Notes: a model not told the origin generated them from the letters alone. Shown: positions 51,217 through 60,884, numbered from the stretch's first letter. The stretch is DNA of 64,000 nt from Janibacter indicus (GCF_900176385.1 NZ_FWXN01000008.1:1-64000), one strand, 5' to 3'. Translations and numbers: made by a program.

Positions 51217-52527
51217 GTGACCACGCTGCCCAAGGACCTCCCCGCCGACGAGATCGGGTCGGGTCTGGCCGGCTTCTGGCGGGCGCTGCCGCGCGAAGGG
51301 AGGTTCCTCCTCTCGACCGTCGCCGTCCAGCACCTCGGGCGGGGCATGACCTTGCCCTTCACGGTCATCTACCTGCACGAGGTGCGCGGCTTCTCCCTCG
51401 ACACCGCGGGCTCGATCATGGCCCTGCTCGCGCTGGTGGCCGCCCTGGCCGCGGCGCCGATGGGCGCCCTCACCGACCTCCTCGGCGCCCGGTGGATGCT
51501 CATCGTCGCCGGCGTGTGCCAGAGCCTCGGGGCGGTCGCGCTCGCCTTCGCGACGAGCCTGCCGATCGCGGTCCTCGGCGCGGTGCTCATGGGCCTGTCG
51601 CAGAGCATCGGCTGGTCGGCGTCCAACACCTTCATCTCCGCGCTGGTGCGAGGGCCCTTGCGGCAGAGGTACTTCGGGGTCAACTTCGCCCTGCTCAACC
51701 TCGGCATCGGCGCGGGCGGGCTCATCGCCGGGGCCTTCGTCGACGTCGCCCGGCCGGTGACCTTCGAGACGATCTTCCTCGTCGACGCCGTCCTCGTGCT
51801 CATCCCCGGCATCTGGCTGCTCGGCCCCCTTCGTCATGTGCACGCCCGCGCCGAGCACCCCGACGACGGCTCCGCCACCGCGAGCTACGCGACGGTCCTG
51901 CGGCTGCCCGGCATGCGGTGGGTGCTGCTGCTGGCGCTCGTCACGAGCTTCGTCGGCTACGGCCAGCTCGAGGCCGGCATCCCGGCCTTCGCGCACGGGG
52001 TGGCGCAGGTGAGCACCTCCGTCGTCGGGCTGGCCTTCGCGGCCAACACCGCCGTCATCGTCCTGCTGCAGTTCTGGGTGCTCCAGCGCATCGAGGGCCA
52101 CCGGCGCACCCGCGTCGGCCTCGTCATGCTCGGCATCTGGGCGGTCGCGTGGCTCGCCCTCGGCCTGAGCGGCCAGCTCCCGGGGAGCCTCGCGGCGGCC
52201 GTGCTCGTCGTCGCCTTCCTCACCCTCTTCGGCCTCGGCGAGACCCTGCTGCAGCCGACGCTCCCCGCGATCACCAACGACATGGCGCCCGACCACCTGC
52301 GGGGCCGGGTCAACGCCGCCCAGTCCACGGCCTTCATGGCCGGCGGGGTGCTCGGGCCGCTCGTCGCCGGGGTGCTGCTCGAGCGCGACCTGTCGACGAC
52401 CTTCGTCCTCGTCGTCGTCGCCGGGCTCGTCGTCACGGCCTGGCTCTTCCTGCGGCTGGAGCGGATCGTCAGCCCCGCGGTCAACGGACTCCCGGTGACC
52501 GCGACCGACGAGCCGTCCGTGCACTGA
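51217..52527 (+). CDS. MFS transporter
   Basis: This 436-residue carrier has about 12 helices, with GRGMTLPFTVIYLHEVRGFS near TM1, PMGALTDLLGARWMLIVAG as the loop 2-3 motif and NDMAPDHLRGRVNAAQSTAF in the second half, a pattern common in MFS drug exporters. The substrate is not predictable. The GTG at 51217 has no strong ribosome site. It ends 14 bases before the helicase-associated gene. Confidence 0.83.
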   Translation: MTTLPKDLPADEIGSGLAGFWRALPREGRFLLSTVAVQHLGRGMTLPFTVIYLHEVRGFSLDTAGSIMALLALVAALAAAPMGALTDLLGARWMLIVAGVCQSLGAVALAFATSLPIAVLGAVLMGLSQSIGWSASNTFISALVRGPLRQRYFGVNFALLNLGIGAGGLIAGAFVDVARPVTFETIFLVDAVLVLIPGIWLLGPLRHVHARAEHPDDGSATASYATVLRLPGMRWVLLLALVTSFVGYGQLEAGIPAFAHGVAQVSTSVVGLAFAANTAVIVLLQFWVLQRIEGHRRTRVGLVMLGIWAVAWLALGLSGQLPGSLAAAVLVVAFLTLFGLGETLLQPTLPAITNDMAPDHLRGRVNAAQSTAFMAGGVLGPLVAGVLLERDLSTTFVLVVVAGLVVTAWLFLRLERIVSPAVNGLPVTATDEPSVH

Positions 52528-52541
52528 ACTACCGTGGGTCG

Positions 52542-54740
52542 GTGCGTTCCCTCGCCGAGGACATCCGCGACCGCTCCGACGCCGAGCTGGTCGCGCTGCT
52601 CGAGCTGCGACCCGACCTGGCGCGACCGCAGCCTGCCGATCTCACCGCCCTGGCCGCCCGGGCGAGCACCCGCGCGAGCACGGCCCGCGCCGTCGACCAC
52701 CTCGACCTCGACCACCTGAGCGCCCTGCAGGCCTGTGCCGTCACCGGCTCGACGGACCCGGCGACCATCGCCCCCTTCGTCGGGGTGGACGAGCACGAGG
52801 CCGCCACCCTCGTCGACGACCTGACGGCCGCGGCCCTGCTGTGGCGCTCCCCCGACGGCCCGGTCCTGGCCCGCACCGTCACCGACGTCCTCGGCCCGCA
52901 CCCCGCGGGGCTCGGCCCAAGCGCCGCGACCCTCGGTCACGCGCTGCCCCTCGACCTGCCGACGACCCTCGCCGACCTCCCCGCCGAGCAGAGCCAGGTC
53001 CTGGGCCACATCACCGCGCACGGTCCCACGGCCGCCGTCCCCGGCGACCCGGAGGGACGCACCGGGCGGGCCGTCGCCGCGCTCGTCGACGCCGGTCTCC
53101 TGGCCGCCCCCGACGCCGAGCACGTCGTCGTGCCACGCGAGGTGGGGCTGGCCGTCCGCGGCGGCCGCCTGCACCCCGAGCCGCGCGAGCAGGCCACGAC
53201 ATCCCCGACCTACGACCCCGACGACGTCGACCGAGCCGCAACCGCCTCGGCCACCGAGCTCGTCGCCCTGGTCGACGAGCTGCTCGACCACGCCGATGCC
53301 CTGCGCCCGCGGGTCCTGCGCAGCGGCGGTCTCGCGGTGCGCGACCTGCGCACCCTGGCCACCCGCATCGACCTCGACGAGGCCGCCACCACCCTGCTCC
53401 TCGAGCTCGCCCTGGGCGCGGCCCTGCTCGCCGACGACCACGCGCTCGACCCGACCTGGCGCCTCACCACCGTCGTCGAGGACTGGCGCGCCCTCGCACC
53501 CGGGCGGCGCTGGAGCGCGCTCGCCCTGCTCTGGCTGCACTCCCTGCGCGCCACCGTCGTGCCCGCCCCCGAAGACGGCGGGCGGGTCAACGCCCTGTCC
53601 GAGGGCATGGTCTGGCCGCCGGTGCGGGCGCTGCGCCACGAGGTGCTCGAGATCCTCGCCGCGCTCCCGGCCGGCAGCGCCCCCGACACGGCGACCGTCG
53701 TGCACCTGCTCCACCAGCGCCGTCCACGCCGCATGCCCCACCAGGCCGACGAGGTCGTCGCCGCGCTGCTGCGCGAGGGCGAGTCCCTCGGCGTCACCGG
53801 TCGCGGGGCCCTCGGCTCCTTCGGCCGGCTGCTGCTCAGCGACGAGGCCGCCGCGACCGAGCGGCTGGCCGAGCTCGTCCCCGACCCCGTCGACCAGCTG
53901 CTCCTGCAGGCCGACCTCACGGCAATCGTGCCGGGCACTCCGGTGCCCGAGCTCGCGGCGATGCTCCGCCGCAGCTCGGTGCTCGAGTCACGAGGCGGCG
54001 CGAGCGTGCACCGCTTCACCGAGGCCGCGCTGCGCGGGGCGCTCGACGCCGGGTGGACCGCCGACGACCTGCTCGAGTCGCTCGCTCGCTTCAGCGCCAC
54101 GCCTGTGCCCCAGCCGCTGGACTACCTCGTGCGCGACGTGGCCCGCCGCCACGGGCAGCTGCGGGTCGGCAGCGCCGGCAGCTATCTGCGCAGTGACGAC
54201 CCGACGCACCTCGAGGCGCTCCTCGGCCACCGCGACCTCGGCCACCTCCAGCTGCGGCAGATCGCCCCGACCGTCCTCGTCTCGCCGGCCGGCCCCACGA
54301 CCCTGCTCGACGCGCTGCGCGAGATCGGCGCCGCGCCGGCGCTCGAGGGATCCGGCGGTGTCGTGAGCAGCACGCCCACCGGGTCGCGGATCACGCCGCG
54401 CACCGCTCGCCCCGTCCTCGAGGTCCGCCCCGAGCCGGCACAGGAGGTACTCGAGCGCCTCCGCGCCGGCGAGGCGCGCGCCGCCGCCCGGCGCACCGCC
54501 GGCACCCCCGACGGGCCGAGCATCCCCGCTCTCGACCCCGCGAGCAGCTCCGCGTTGCTGCGCGAGGCAGCCGCCGACCGGCTCGCCGCATGGATCGGCG
54601 TCACCGACGCCGTCGGCGCCACCCGCCGGCTGCTCTTCCACCCCCTCGCCGTCGAGGGTGGCCGCGTCATCGGCGAGGTCGACGCGAAGCCGCAGACCTA
54701 CTCGCTGCACCGCATCACCGGCGTCGTCATCGACGGCTGA
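52542..54740 (+). CDS. Helicase-associated protein with XPB/Ssl2 N-terminal-like domain
   Basis: This 732-residue protein lacks helicase motifs itself. The N-terminal half is composed of winged-helix-like repeats (VRSLAEDIRDRSDAELVALL, LSALQACAVTGSTDPATIAP). Near residues 450-540 DPVDQLLLQADLTAIVPGTP and RFSATPVPQPLDYLVRDVAR match the helicase_C_3 (XPB/Ssl2 N-terminal) domain. The C-terminus has WIGVTDAVGATRRLLFHPLA. In actinobacteria this gene neighbours the XPB helicase gene, found here 1.5 kb downstream. The two are probably partners, perhaps in repair. The GTG at 52542 is one of two close starts (the other at 52533). Confidence 0.75.
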   Translation: MRSLAEDIRDRSDAELVALLELRPDLARPQPADLTALAARASTRASTARAVDHLDLDHLSALQACAVTGSTDPATIAPFVGVDEHEAATLVDDLTAAALLWRSPDGPVLARTVTDVLGPHPAGLGPSAATLGHALPLDLPTTLADLPAEQSQVLGHITAHGPTAAVPGDPEGRTGRAVAALVDAGLLAAPDAEHVVVPREVGLAVRGGRLHPEPREQATTSPTYDPDDVDRAATASATELVALVDELLDHADALRPRVLRSGGLAVRDLRTLATRIDLDEAATTLLLELALGAALLADDHALDPTWRLTTVVEDWRALAPGRRWSALALLWLHSLRATVVPAPEDGGRVNALSEGMVWPPVRALRHEVLEILAALPAGSAPDTATVVHLLHQRRPRRMPHQADEVVAALLREGESLGVTGRGALGSFGRLLLSDEAAATERLAELVPDPVDQLLLQADLTAIVPGTPVPELAAMLRRSSVLESRGGASVHRFTEAALRGALDAGWTADDLLESLARFSATPVPQPLDYLVRDVARRHGQLRVGSAGSYLRSDDPTHLEALLGHRDLGHLQLRQIAPTVLVSPAGPTTLLDALREIGAAPALEGSGGVVSSTPTGSRITPRTARPVLEVRPEPAQEVLERLRAGEARAAARRTAGTPDGPSIPALDPASSSALLREAAADRLAAWIGVTDAVGATRRLLFHPLAVEGGRVIGEVDAKPQTYSLHRITGVVIDG

Positions 54741-54755
54741 GCCGGGCTCGCCGGG

Positions 54756-55703
54756 TCACCCGCCCGACAGCGCCTTGACGACCCGCGAGGGCGAGGGCTT
54801 GCCGAGCTGCTGCGCCATCCACGCGCTCGTCTCGACGAGCGCGTCGAGGTCGACACCGGTCTCGACACCCGCCCCGTCGAGCATCCACACGAGGTCCTCG
54901 GTGGCCAGGTTGCCCGTCGCCGACTTCGCATAGGGGCAGCCGCCGAGCCCGCCGGTCGAGGCGTCGACGACGGTCACGCCGGCGCGCAGGGCCGTGAGGG
55001 TGTTGGCCAGGGCCTGCCCGTAGGTGTCGTGGAAGTGCACGCCGATCCGGTCCACGCCGACCCCGCGCCGGTCGAGGGCGGCGAGCAGCGCCTCGACGTG
55101 CCCGGTCGTGCCGGTGCCGATCGTGTCGCCGACGGAGAGCTGGTCGCAGCCGAGGTCCATCAGCTCGGCGCAGGCATCGGCCACCTGGTCGACGGGCACC
55201 GGCCCCTCCCACGGGTCGCCGAAGCACATCGACACGTAGGCGCGCACCCACAGGCCGGCCTCCTGTGCCCGGCGGACCACGGGGGCGAACATCTGCACCG
55301 ACTCCGCCTGCGAGCGCCCGAGGTTCTTCTGCGCGAAGGTCTCCGTCGCGCTGCCGAAGATCGCGACCGCCCCCACGCCGGCCTCGAGGGCGCGGTCCAG
55401 ACCGCGTTCGTTGGGCACGAGCACGGGCCGAAGGGGGCTTCGCCCCACCTCGTCGAGGTCGGCGAGGAGCTCGGCCGCGTCGGCGAGCTGCGGGACCCAC
55501 CGCGGCGAGACGAAGGAGGTCGTCTCGACCGTCTCGAGCCCCGCCGCGACGAGTCGGCGGACGAACTCCGCCTTGACGGGGGTGGGCACGCTCGACGACT
55601 CGTTCTGCAGGCCATCACGCGGGCCGACCTCGTAGATCGTCACCCGTGGGGTCAGGTCGCTGGCGGGCTCGGTCTGCGGCAGTGCACGACTCATGGAGCC
55701 CAT
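54756..55703 (-). CDS. Hydroxymethylglutaryl-CoA lyase
   Basis: This protein of about 315 residues belongs to the HMGL-like TIM-barrel family. VTIYEVGPRDGLQNESSSVP gives the substrate-binding Arg-Asp-Gly, IGVHFHDTYGQALAN carries the two metal-binding His, and STGGLGGCPYAKSATGNLAT contains the conserved Cys of the lyase signature. It splits HMG-CoA to acetyl-CoA and acetoacetate in leucine degradation. The close starts at 55703 and 55694 cannot be separated. It is convergent with the upstream helicase-associated gene. Confidence 0.88.
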   Translation of the reverse strand: MGSMSRALPQTEPASDLTPRVTIYEVGPRDGLQNESSSVPTPVKAEFVRRLVAAGLETVETTSFVSPRWVPQLADAAELLADLDEVGRSPLRPVLVPNERGLDRALEAGVGAVAIFGSATETFAQKNLGRSQAESVQMFAPVVRRAQEAGLWVRAYVSMCFGDPWEGPVPVDQVADACAELMDLGCDQLSVGDTIGTGTTGHVEALLAALDRRGVGVDRIGVHFHDTYGQALANTLTALRAGVTVVDASTGGLGGCPYAKSATGNLATEDLVWMLDGAGVETGVDLDALVETSAWMAQQLGKPSPSRVVKALSGG

Positions 55704-55764
55704 GATCCCCCATCACGTACCGTGGGCCCGGGCCGCAGTCGTCGGCCCGGGAGGACAGCACAGG

Positions 55765-56202
55765 ATGAGCAACGACCCGTACCCGAGCCAGCGGCCCGAC
55801 CCGAGCGGCAGCGACCCCTACTCGAGCGACCCCTACCTCCCCGTGGGCCGACCCGACGAGACCCGGCCGCCCGCCCCCTACCCTGCGACCCCGGCACCCC
55901 AGCAGGCGCCGCCGGCCCTGCCGCCGCCGTATGCCTACGCCTATGCGCCGCCGCGGCCCATGGGCGCCTCGGTCATCGTCCTGGTCATCCTCTCGGCGAT
56001 CATGACGATGTCCGGCTACTGCTGCTGGGTCGGCATCCCGTCGCTCGTCATGGGCATCGTCGCCATGACCAAGAACTCCTCCGACCCCGAGGGCGCCGAC
56101 CGGCTGACCCGCTACGGCTGGATCACCTTCGCCGCGCTCTTCGCCATCGGGCTGCTCGCCGTCATGGGCTTCATCGCCGTCGTCGCCCTGAGCGAGGCCT
56201 GA
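55765..56202 (+). CDS. Pro-rich small membrane protein
   Basis: This 145-residue protein has a disordered N-terminus rich in Pro, Tyr and Ser (DPYPSQRPDPSGSDPYSSDP), then two helices (ASVIVLVILSAIMTMSGYCC and WITFAALFAIGLLAVMGFIA). This is the layout of small membrane proteins of unknown function that are common in actinobacteria. GGGAGGACAGCACAGG precedes the ATG. It ends two bases before the XPB gene and is probably cotranscribed; no functional link is evident. Confidence 0.7.
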   Translation: MSNDPYPSQRPDPSGSDPYSSDPYLPVGRPDETRPPAPYPATPAPQQAPPALPPPYAYAYAPPRPMGASVIVLVILSAIMTMSGYCCWVGIPSLVMGIVAMTKNSSDPEGADRLTRYGWITFAALFAIGLLAVMGFIAVVALSEA

Positions 56203-56204
56203 GC

Positions 56205-57839
56205 GTGGCCCCCGACGGTGCCCTGATCGTCCAGAGCGACAAGACGCTCCTGCTCGAGGTCGACCACGAGCGGGCCGCCGACGCGCGGCGGGCCATCGCC
56301 CCCTTCGCCGAGCTGGAGCGCGCACCGGAGCACATCCACACCTACCGGGTCACGCCGCTCGGCCTGTGGAATGCCCGCGCCGCGGGCCACGACGCGGAGC
56401 AGGTCGTCGACGCCCTCATCACCCACTCGCGCTACCCCGTGCCGCAGGCGCTGCTCGTCGACGTCGCCGAGACGATGGACCGCTACGGCCGGCTCGTGCT
56501 GGAAAAGGATGGTGAGCAGCTCGTGCTGCGCGCCACCGACCGGGCCGTGCTCACCGAGGTCATGCGGCACAAGAAGATCACGCCGCTGCTCGGCGCCCAG
56601 CTCTCCCCCGACGAGGTCGTCGTCCACCCCTCCGAGCGGGGCACACTCAAGCAGGAACTGCTCAAGGTCGGCTGGCCCGCCGACGACCGGGCCGGCTACG
56701 TCGACGGCGAGGCCCACCCCATCGACCTCACCGAGGACGGCTGGACGCTGCGGCCCTACCAGCAGCAGGCGGTCGACGGCTTCTGGGACGGTGGCTCCGG
56801 CGTCGTCGTCCTGCCGTGCGGCGCGGGCAAGACCCTCGTCGGAGCCGGCGCGATGGCCGCCGCGAGCGCCACGACGCTCATCCTCGTGACCAACACCGTC
56901 AGTGCCCGGCAGTGGAAGCAGGAGCTGCTCGAGCGCACCTCGCTCACCGAGGACGAGATCGGCGAGTACTCCGGGGCGCGCAAGGAGATCCGTCCGGTCA
57001 CCATCGCGACCTACCAGGTGCTCACGCTCAAGCGCAAGGGCGTCTACCCGCACCTCGACCTGCTCGACGCCCGCGACTGGGGCCTGATCGTCTACGACGA
57101 GGTCCACCTGCTGCCGGCGCCCATCTTCCGGATGACCGCCGACCTGCAGGCCCGTCGCCGGCTCGGGCTGACGGCCACCCTCGTCCGCGAGGACGGCCGC
57201 GAGGCCGACGTCTTCTCGCTCATCGGCCCCAAGCGCTTCGACGCGCCGTGGAAGGACATCGAGGCGCAGGGCTACATCGCGCCCGCCGACTGCGTCGAGG
57301 TGCGGGTGACGCTCAGCGACTCCGAGCGCATGGCCTATGCGACGGCCGAGCCCGACGACCGCTACCGGCTCGCCTCGTGCTCACCGGTCAAACTGCCCGT
57401 CGTCCGCTCGCTCGTCGAGCAGCACCGCGGCGAGCCGACCCTCGTCATCGGTCAGTACCTCGACCAGCTGCACGAGCTCGCCGAGCAGCTCGACGCCGAC
57501 CTCATCACCGGCGAGACCTCGGTCAAGGAGCGCCAGCAGCTCTTCGCCGACTTCCGCGAGGGCCGCTCGAGCCTGCTCGTGGTCTCCAAGGTGGCCAACT
57601 TCTCCGTCGACCTGCCGGAGGCGACCGTCGCCATCCAGGTGAGCGGGACCTTCGGCTCACGCCAGGAGGAGGCCCAGCGCCTCGGTCGGGTCCTGCGGCC
57701 GAAGGGGGACGGCCGCACCGCGCACTTCTACACCGTCGTCACGCGCGACACCGTCGACGCCGAGTTCGCCGCCCACCGCCAGCGCTTCCTCGCCGAGCAG
57801 GGCTACGCCTACCGAATCGTCGACGCCGACGACCTCTAG
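56205..57839 (+). CDS. XPB-type DNA repair helicase
   Basis: The 544-residue superfamily II helicase has an N-terminal helicase_C_3 domain (ALIVQSDKTLLLEV, HIHTYRVTPLGLWNARAAG), then Walker A VLPCGAGKTLVGAG, motif II YDEVHLLPA (DEVH), motif III GLTATLVREDG and motif VI EEAQRLGRVLRPKGDGRTAH. This is the bacterial XPB/ERCC3 family, which unwinds DNA 3'-5'. Mycobacterial XPB is similar in size. The start is the GTG at 56205. Its likely partner is the helicase-associated protein ending at 54740. It is convergent with ehuA. Confidence 0.92.
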   Translation: MAPDGALIVQSDKTLLLEVDHERAADARRAIAPFAELERAPEHIHTYRVTPLGLWNARAAGHDAEQVVDALITHSRYPVPQALLVDVAETMDRYGRLVLEKDGEQLVLRATDRAVLTEVMRHKKITPLLGAQLSPDEVVVHPSERGTLKQELLKVGWPADDRAGYVDGEAHPIDLTEDGWTLRPYQQQAVDGFWDGGSGVVVLPCGAGKTLVGAGAMAAASATTLILVTNTVSARQWKQELLERTSLTEDEIGEYSGARKEIRPVTIATYQVLTLKRKGVYPHLDLLDARDWGLIVYDEVHLLPAPIFRMTADLQARRRLGLTATLVREDGREADVFSLIGPKRFDAPWKDIEAQGYIAPADCVEVRVTLSDSERMAYATAEPDDRYRLASCSPVKLPVVRSLVEQHRGEPTLVIGQYLDQLHELAEQLDADLITGETSVKERQQLFADFREGRSSLLVVSKVANFSVDLPEATVAIQVSGTFGSRQEEAQRLGRVLRPKGDGRTAHFYTVVTRDTVDAEFAAHRQRFLAEQGYAYRIVDADDL

Positions 57840-57843
57840 CCCG

Positions 57844-58644
57844 TCACAGGATCGAGGTCAGGAAGCGCTTCGTCCGCTCGTGCTCGGGGTTGCTGAGGAT
57901 CGCGTCGGGCGTGCCCTGCTCGAGGATCTGCCCGTGGTCGAACATCATCACCTTGTGCGAGACGTCGCGCGCGAACTGCATCTCGTGGGTGACGATGAGC
58001 ATCGAGATGTCCGTCGAGTCCGCGACATCGCGCAGCACACCGAGCACGTCGCCGACGAGCTCCGGGTCGAGCGCCGAGGTCACCTCGTCGAGCAGCAGGA
58101 TCTTCGGGTCCATCGCCAGGGCCCGGGCAATCGCGACCCGCTGCTTCTGACCTCCGGACAGGCGGCTGGGGTGCTCGTCGGCTCGGTCCTTCAGGCCCAC
58201 CTGGTCGAGCAGCGCCAGCCCGCGCTCGCGGGCCTCGTCCTTGCTCCGCCCGAGGACGTGCACGGGCGCCTCGGTGACGTTGTCGATGACCGACATGTTG
58301 GGGAAGAGGTTGAAGTGCTGGAAGACCATGCCGATCTTCTTGCGGGTCTGGGCAACCTCCTTCTCCCGCAGGCGGACCCGCTTGCCGTCGCGGCGGTCGT
58401 GGGTCAGCGGCTTGCCGTCGATCCAGATGTAGCCGCCGGTGAGCTCCTCGAGCGTCATGACGAGCCGCAGGATCGTCGTCTTGCCCGAGCCGCTCGGGCC
58501 GATGAGCGTCACCCGCTCGCCCTGGGCGACGTCGAAGTGCAGGTCCGACAGCACCGTGTGGTCCCCGAAGGACTTCTCGACGTCCTCGAAGCGGATCACG
58601 GGGGTGGACGAAGGGGGCGTCCCCCCGGTCGGGTCAGTAGACAA
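57844..58644 (-). CDS. ehuA: Ectoine/hydroxyectoine ABC transporter ATP-binding protein EhuA
   Basis: This 266-residue ABC ATPase has Walker A IGPSGSGKTTILRLV, GMVFQHFNLFPNMSVIDNVT (Q-loop), signature RLSGGQKQRVAIARAL, Walker B ILLLDEVTSALDP and the switch His in LIVTHEMQ. It belongs to the polar amino-acid class. Its place at the end of the ehuB-C-D-A gene set suggests an ectoine or hydroxyectoine importer. The start is a TTG at 58644, overlapping the ehuD stop by 11 bases, without a strong ribosome site. Confidence 0.83.
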   Translation of the reverse strand: MSTDPTGGTPPSSTPVIRFEDVEKSFGDHTVLSDLHFDVAQGERVTLIGPSGSGKTTILRLVMTLEELTGGYIWIDGKPLTHDRRDGKRVRLREKEVAQTRKKIGMVFQHFNLFPNMSVIDNVTEAPVHVLGRSKDEARERGLALLDQVGLKDRADEHPSRLSGGQKQRVAIARALAMDPKILLLDEVTSALDPELVGDVLGVLRDVADSTDISMLIVTHEMQFARDVSHKVMMFDHGQILEQGTPDAILSNPEHERTKRFLTSIL

Positions 58645-59302
58645 GAGCTTTTTCCAATCTGCGGACGGCGAAGGCGGTGACGAGGCTCGCGACGAGGAAG
58701 ATCAGCCCCGCGATGGTGAAGGCCTCGTTGTAGCGGAAGGTGTTGCCGCCGGCCTGCTGGGCGACGGTGACCATCTCGAGCACCGTGATGGCGAAGAGGT
58801 AGGGGGTGTCCTTGAACATCGAGATGGCCCAGTTGCCCAGGGCCGGGAGCGTCGAGCGGAGGGCCTGCGGGAGGACGATGTCCCGCCAGGTGCGCCCCTG
58901 CGGGAGGCTGAGCGCGCGGGCCGCCTCCCACTGGCCGGTGTCGACCGAGCGGATGCCGGCGATGAAGGACTCGGCCATGTAGGTCGCGTAGTGGATACCG
59001 ATGACCACCGTCCCGACCCAGAGCATGTCCCAGTCCACGGGCACGAGGAACTTCGCGAAGACGAGCTGGACGATGAGCGGCGTCATCCGGATGACGTCCA
59101 TGACCCAGCGCACGGGACGCGACAGGAGCGTCGGTGCGACCTGGGTGATCACGGCCAGGAGCAGGCCCACGACGACGGCGACGGCCGTGCCGACGACGGT
59201 GATGAGCAGGGTGGCCGTGAAGAAGGCCTCGATGATCTCGGGCGCCAGCTCACGGGCGGCCTCCCAGCTCCAGAACTCCTCGAAGGTGATGGCGGGCCTC
59301 AT
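58634..59302 (-). CDS. ehuD: Ectoine/hydroxyectoine ABC transporter permease EhuD
   Basis: This 222-residue His/Glu/Gln/Arg-type permease (PF00528) has about five helices. SFIAGIRSVDTGQWEAARAL is the EAA loop that contacts the ATPase, with MTPLIVQLVFAKF before it. The ATG start shares one base with the ehuC stop (TGATG), and the 3' end overlaps ehuA. It pairs with EhuC as a heterodimer. Confidence 0.83.
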   Translation of the reverse strand: MRPAITFEEFWSWEAARELAPEIIEAFFTATLLITVVGTAVAVVVGLLLAVITQVAPTLLSRPVRWVMDVIRMTPLIVQLVFAKFLVPVDWDMLWVGTVVIGIHYATYMAESFIAGIRSVDTGQWEAARALSLPQGRTWRDIVLPQALRSTLPALGNWAISMFKDTPYLFAITVLEMVTVAQQAGGNTFRYNEAFTIAGLIFLVASLVTAFAVRRLEKALVY

Positions 59303-60000
59303 CACAGCGCCACCCCCGCTCCGGCGTGGGCACTGCGGGTGGGCAGGCCGAGTCGACGACGGGCACGCTTCTCCAGCTGTCGCAGACCGGAGGAGAAGAC
59401 GAGCGCGAAGAGGTAGTAGATGATCAGGCCGATGCCGTAGGCGAAGATCGTCGTCGTGTTGATGCGCAGCTGGTCGATCTCGTAGGCGAGGTCCTGCAGC
59501 CCGATGAAGAGCGCCACGGCCGTGCCCTTGATGAGCATGACGAGCAGGTTGTTGTAGCCGGAGAGCATGAGCACCCAGGCCTGCGGCCAGATGATCCGAC
59601 GCATGCGGGTCAGCGGCGACATGTTGAGGGCCTTGGCGCCCTCCCACTGGCCGCGGTCGACGGCATTGATCGAGCCGCGCACGATCTCCGCGCCGTAGGC
59701 GCCGTAGTTGAGCCCGAGCGCGATGACGCCGGTGAGCACGGCATCCCAGCTGACCCCGAAGAGCGGCATGACGTAATAGAGCCAGAAGAGCTGCACGACG
59801 AGCGAGGTGCCGCGGAAGAACTCCACGACGATCGTCGCGAGCCACCGCAGGGGTGCGACGGGGCTGATGCTCAGCAGGCCGAGGGCGACCGAGACGACGA
59901 AGGCGACCAGGGCCCCGCCGAGCGTGAGCTGGAGCGTGACGAGCACGCCCTCGCCCAGTCTCGGCAGGGCATCCCGGAGCGCGTCGAGATGATCGGTCAC
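59302..60000 (-). CDS. ehuC: Ectoine/hydroxyectoine ABC transporter permease EhuC
   Basis: This 232-residue permease of the polar amino-acid class has five to six helices, FFRGTSLVVQLFWLYYVMPL, the EAA loop VRGSINAVDRGQWEGAKALN and a last helix near the basic C-terminus. The GTG start at 60000 overlaps the ehuB stop by four bases. Operon position between ehuB and ehuD supports the name. Confidence 0.83.
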   Translation of the reverse strand: MTDHLDALRDALPRLGEGVLVTLQLTLGGALVAFVVSVALGLLSISPVAPLRWLATIVVEFFRGTSLVVQLFWLYYVMPLFGVSWDAVLTGVIALGLNYGAYGAEIVRGSINAVDRGQWEGAKALNMSPLTRMRRIIWPQAWVLMLSGYNNLLVMLIKGTAVALFIGLQDLAYEIDQLRINTTTIFAYGIGLIIYYLFALVFSSGLRQLEKRARRRLGLPTRSAHAGAGVAL

Positions 60001-60884
60001 TTGGCGTCCGGCAGCTCGCCCTTGCAGAGCTGCTCGGTCGTCAGGTCGCCCTTGGGCCGCTCGGCGTCGGTGAAGCCGAACTCGCCGATGACGTCGGTGT
60101 AGGCCTTCTCGTCGCCGGTGATCTTGGCGAGCTCCTCGTTGTAGGCATCGCGCAGGGTGTCGTCACCCTTCTTGAAGACGGTCGCGCCGGCGCCGACCTG
60201 CTCCTTGCCGTCGACGACGGCGACGAAGGAGTCGGTGACCTCGACCTTAACGTCGGGGTTGTTCTCGTCCATGGTCCGCAGGGAGATCCCGGTCAGCGCG
60301 AAGACGTCGCTGCTGCCGCGTGCCACCGCGTCCATGCCGTCCTGCGGGGACTTGACCTGGGTGGCCTCGATGTCGAGCGACTTGGCGTAGTCGGTCTCGA
60401 TGGCGCCGCTCATCGTCGCGAGCTTGGCGCCGGACTTCTTGACGTCGTCGAGGTCCTTGAGGTTCTTGGGGTTGCCCTCGGGCACCATGAGCGCCGTCGT
60501 GTAGAGGATCTCCGGGTCGCCGAAGGAGGCCTCCTTGCAGCGGTCCGGCAGGATCGACATGCCCGCGGAGATGGCGTCGTAGCGGCCGGCCTTCAGGCCC
60601 GGGATGAGCGCATTCCACTCCGTCTTGACGCCCTTGACCTCCTTGATCCCCATGTCCTTGAAGATCTTCTTGTGCAGGGCGATGGTGGCCCCGGTGAGCT
60701 CCCCGTCCTTCTCGAAGGAGTAGGGCTCCTCACCGGCGAAGGCGACGGTGATCGTCCCCTCCTCCTTGAGCTCGGCGAGCTTGTCGCCCGACCCACCGTC
60801 CGATCCGGAGTCGGAGCCGCAGGCGGCCAAGGTGAGAGCGAGGGTCAGTGCTGCGGTTCCGGCCAGAGTTCGTGAGTGACGCAC
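59997..60884 (-). CDS. ehuB: Ectoine/hydroxyectoine ABC transporter substrate-binding lipoprotein EhuB
   Basis: The 295-residue binding protein has lipobox LTLAAC with Cys22, then the SBP_bac_3 fold: TITVAFAGEEPYSFEKDG, TEWNALIPGLKAGRYDAISA, GMSILPDRCKEASFGDPEI and YTTALMVPEGNPK, features of actinobacterial EhuB. It captures ectoine-type osmolytes outside the cell and passes them to EhuCD. The GTG at 60884 has GGGAGGA about six bases upstream. It is the first gene of ehuBCDA. Confidence 0.83.
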   Translation of the reverse strand: MRHSRTLAGTAALTLALTLAACGSDSGSDGGSGDKLAELKEEGTITVAFAGEEPYSFEKDGELTGATIALHKKIFKDMGIKEVKGVKTEWNALIPGLKAGRYDAISAGMSILPDRCKEASFGDPEILYTTALMVPEGNPKNLKDLDDVKKSGAKLATMSGAIETDYAKSLDIEATQVKSPQDGMDAVARGSSDVFALTGISLRTMDENNPDVKVEVTDSFVAVVDGKEQVGAGATVFKKGDDTLRDAYNEELAKITGDEKAYTDVIGEFGFTDAERPKGDLTTEQLCKGELPDAK

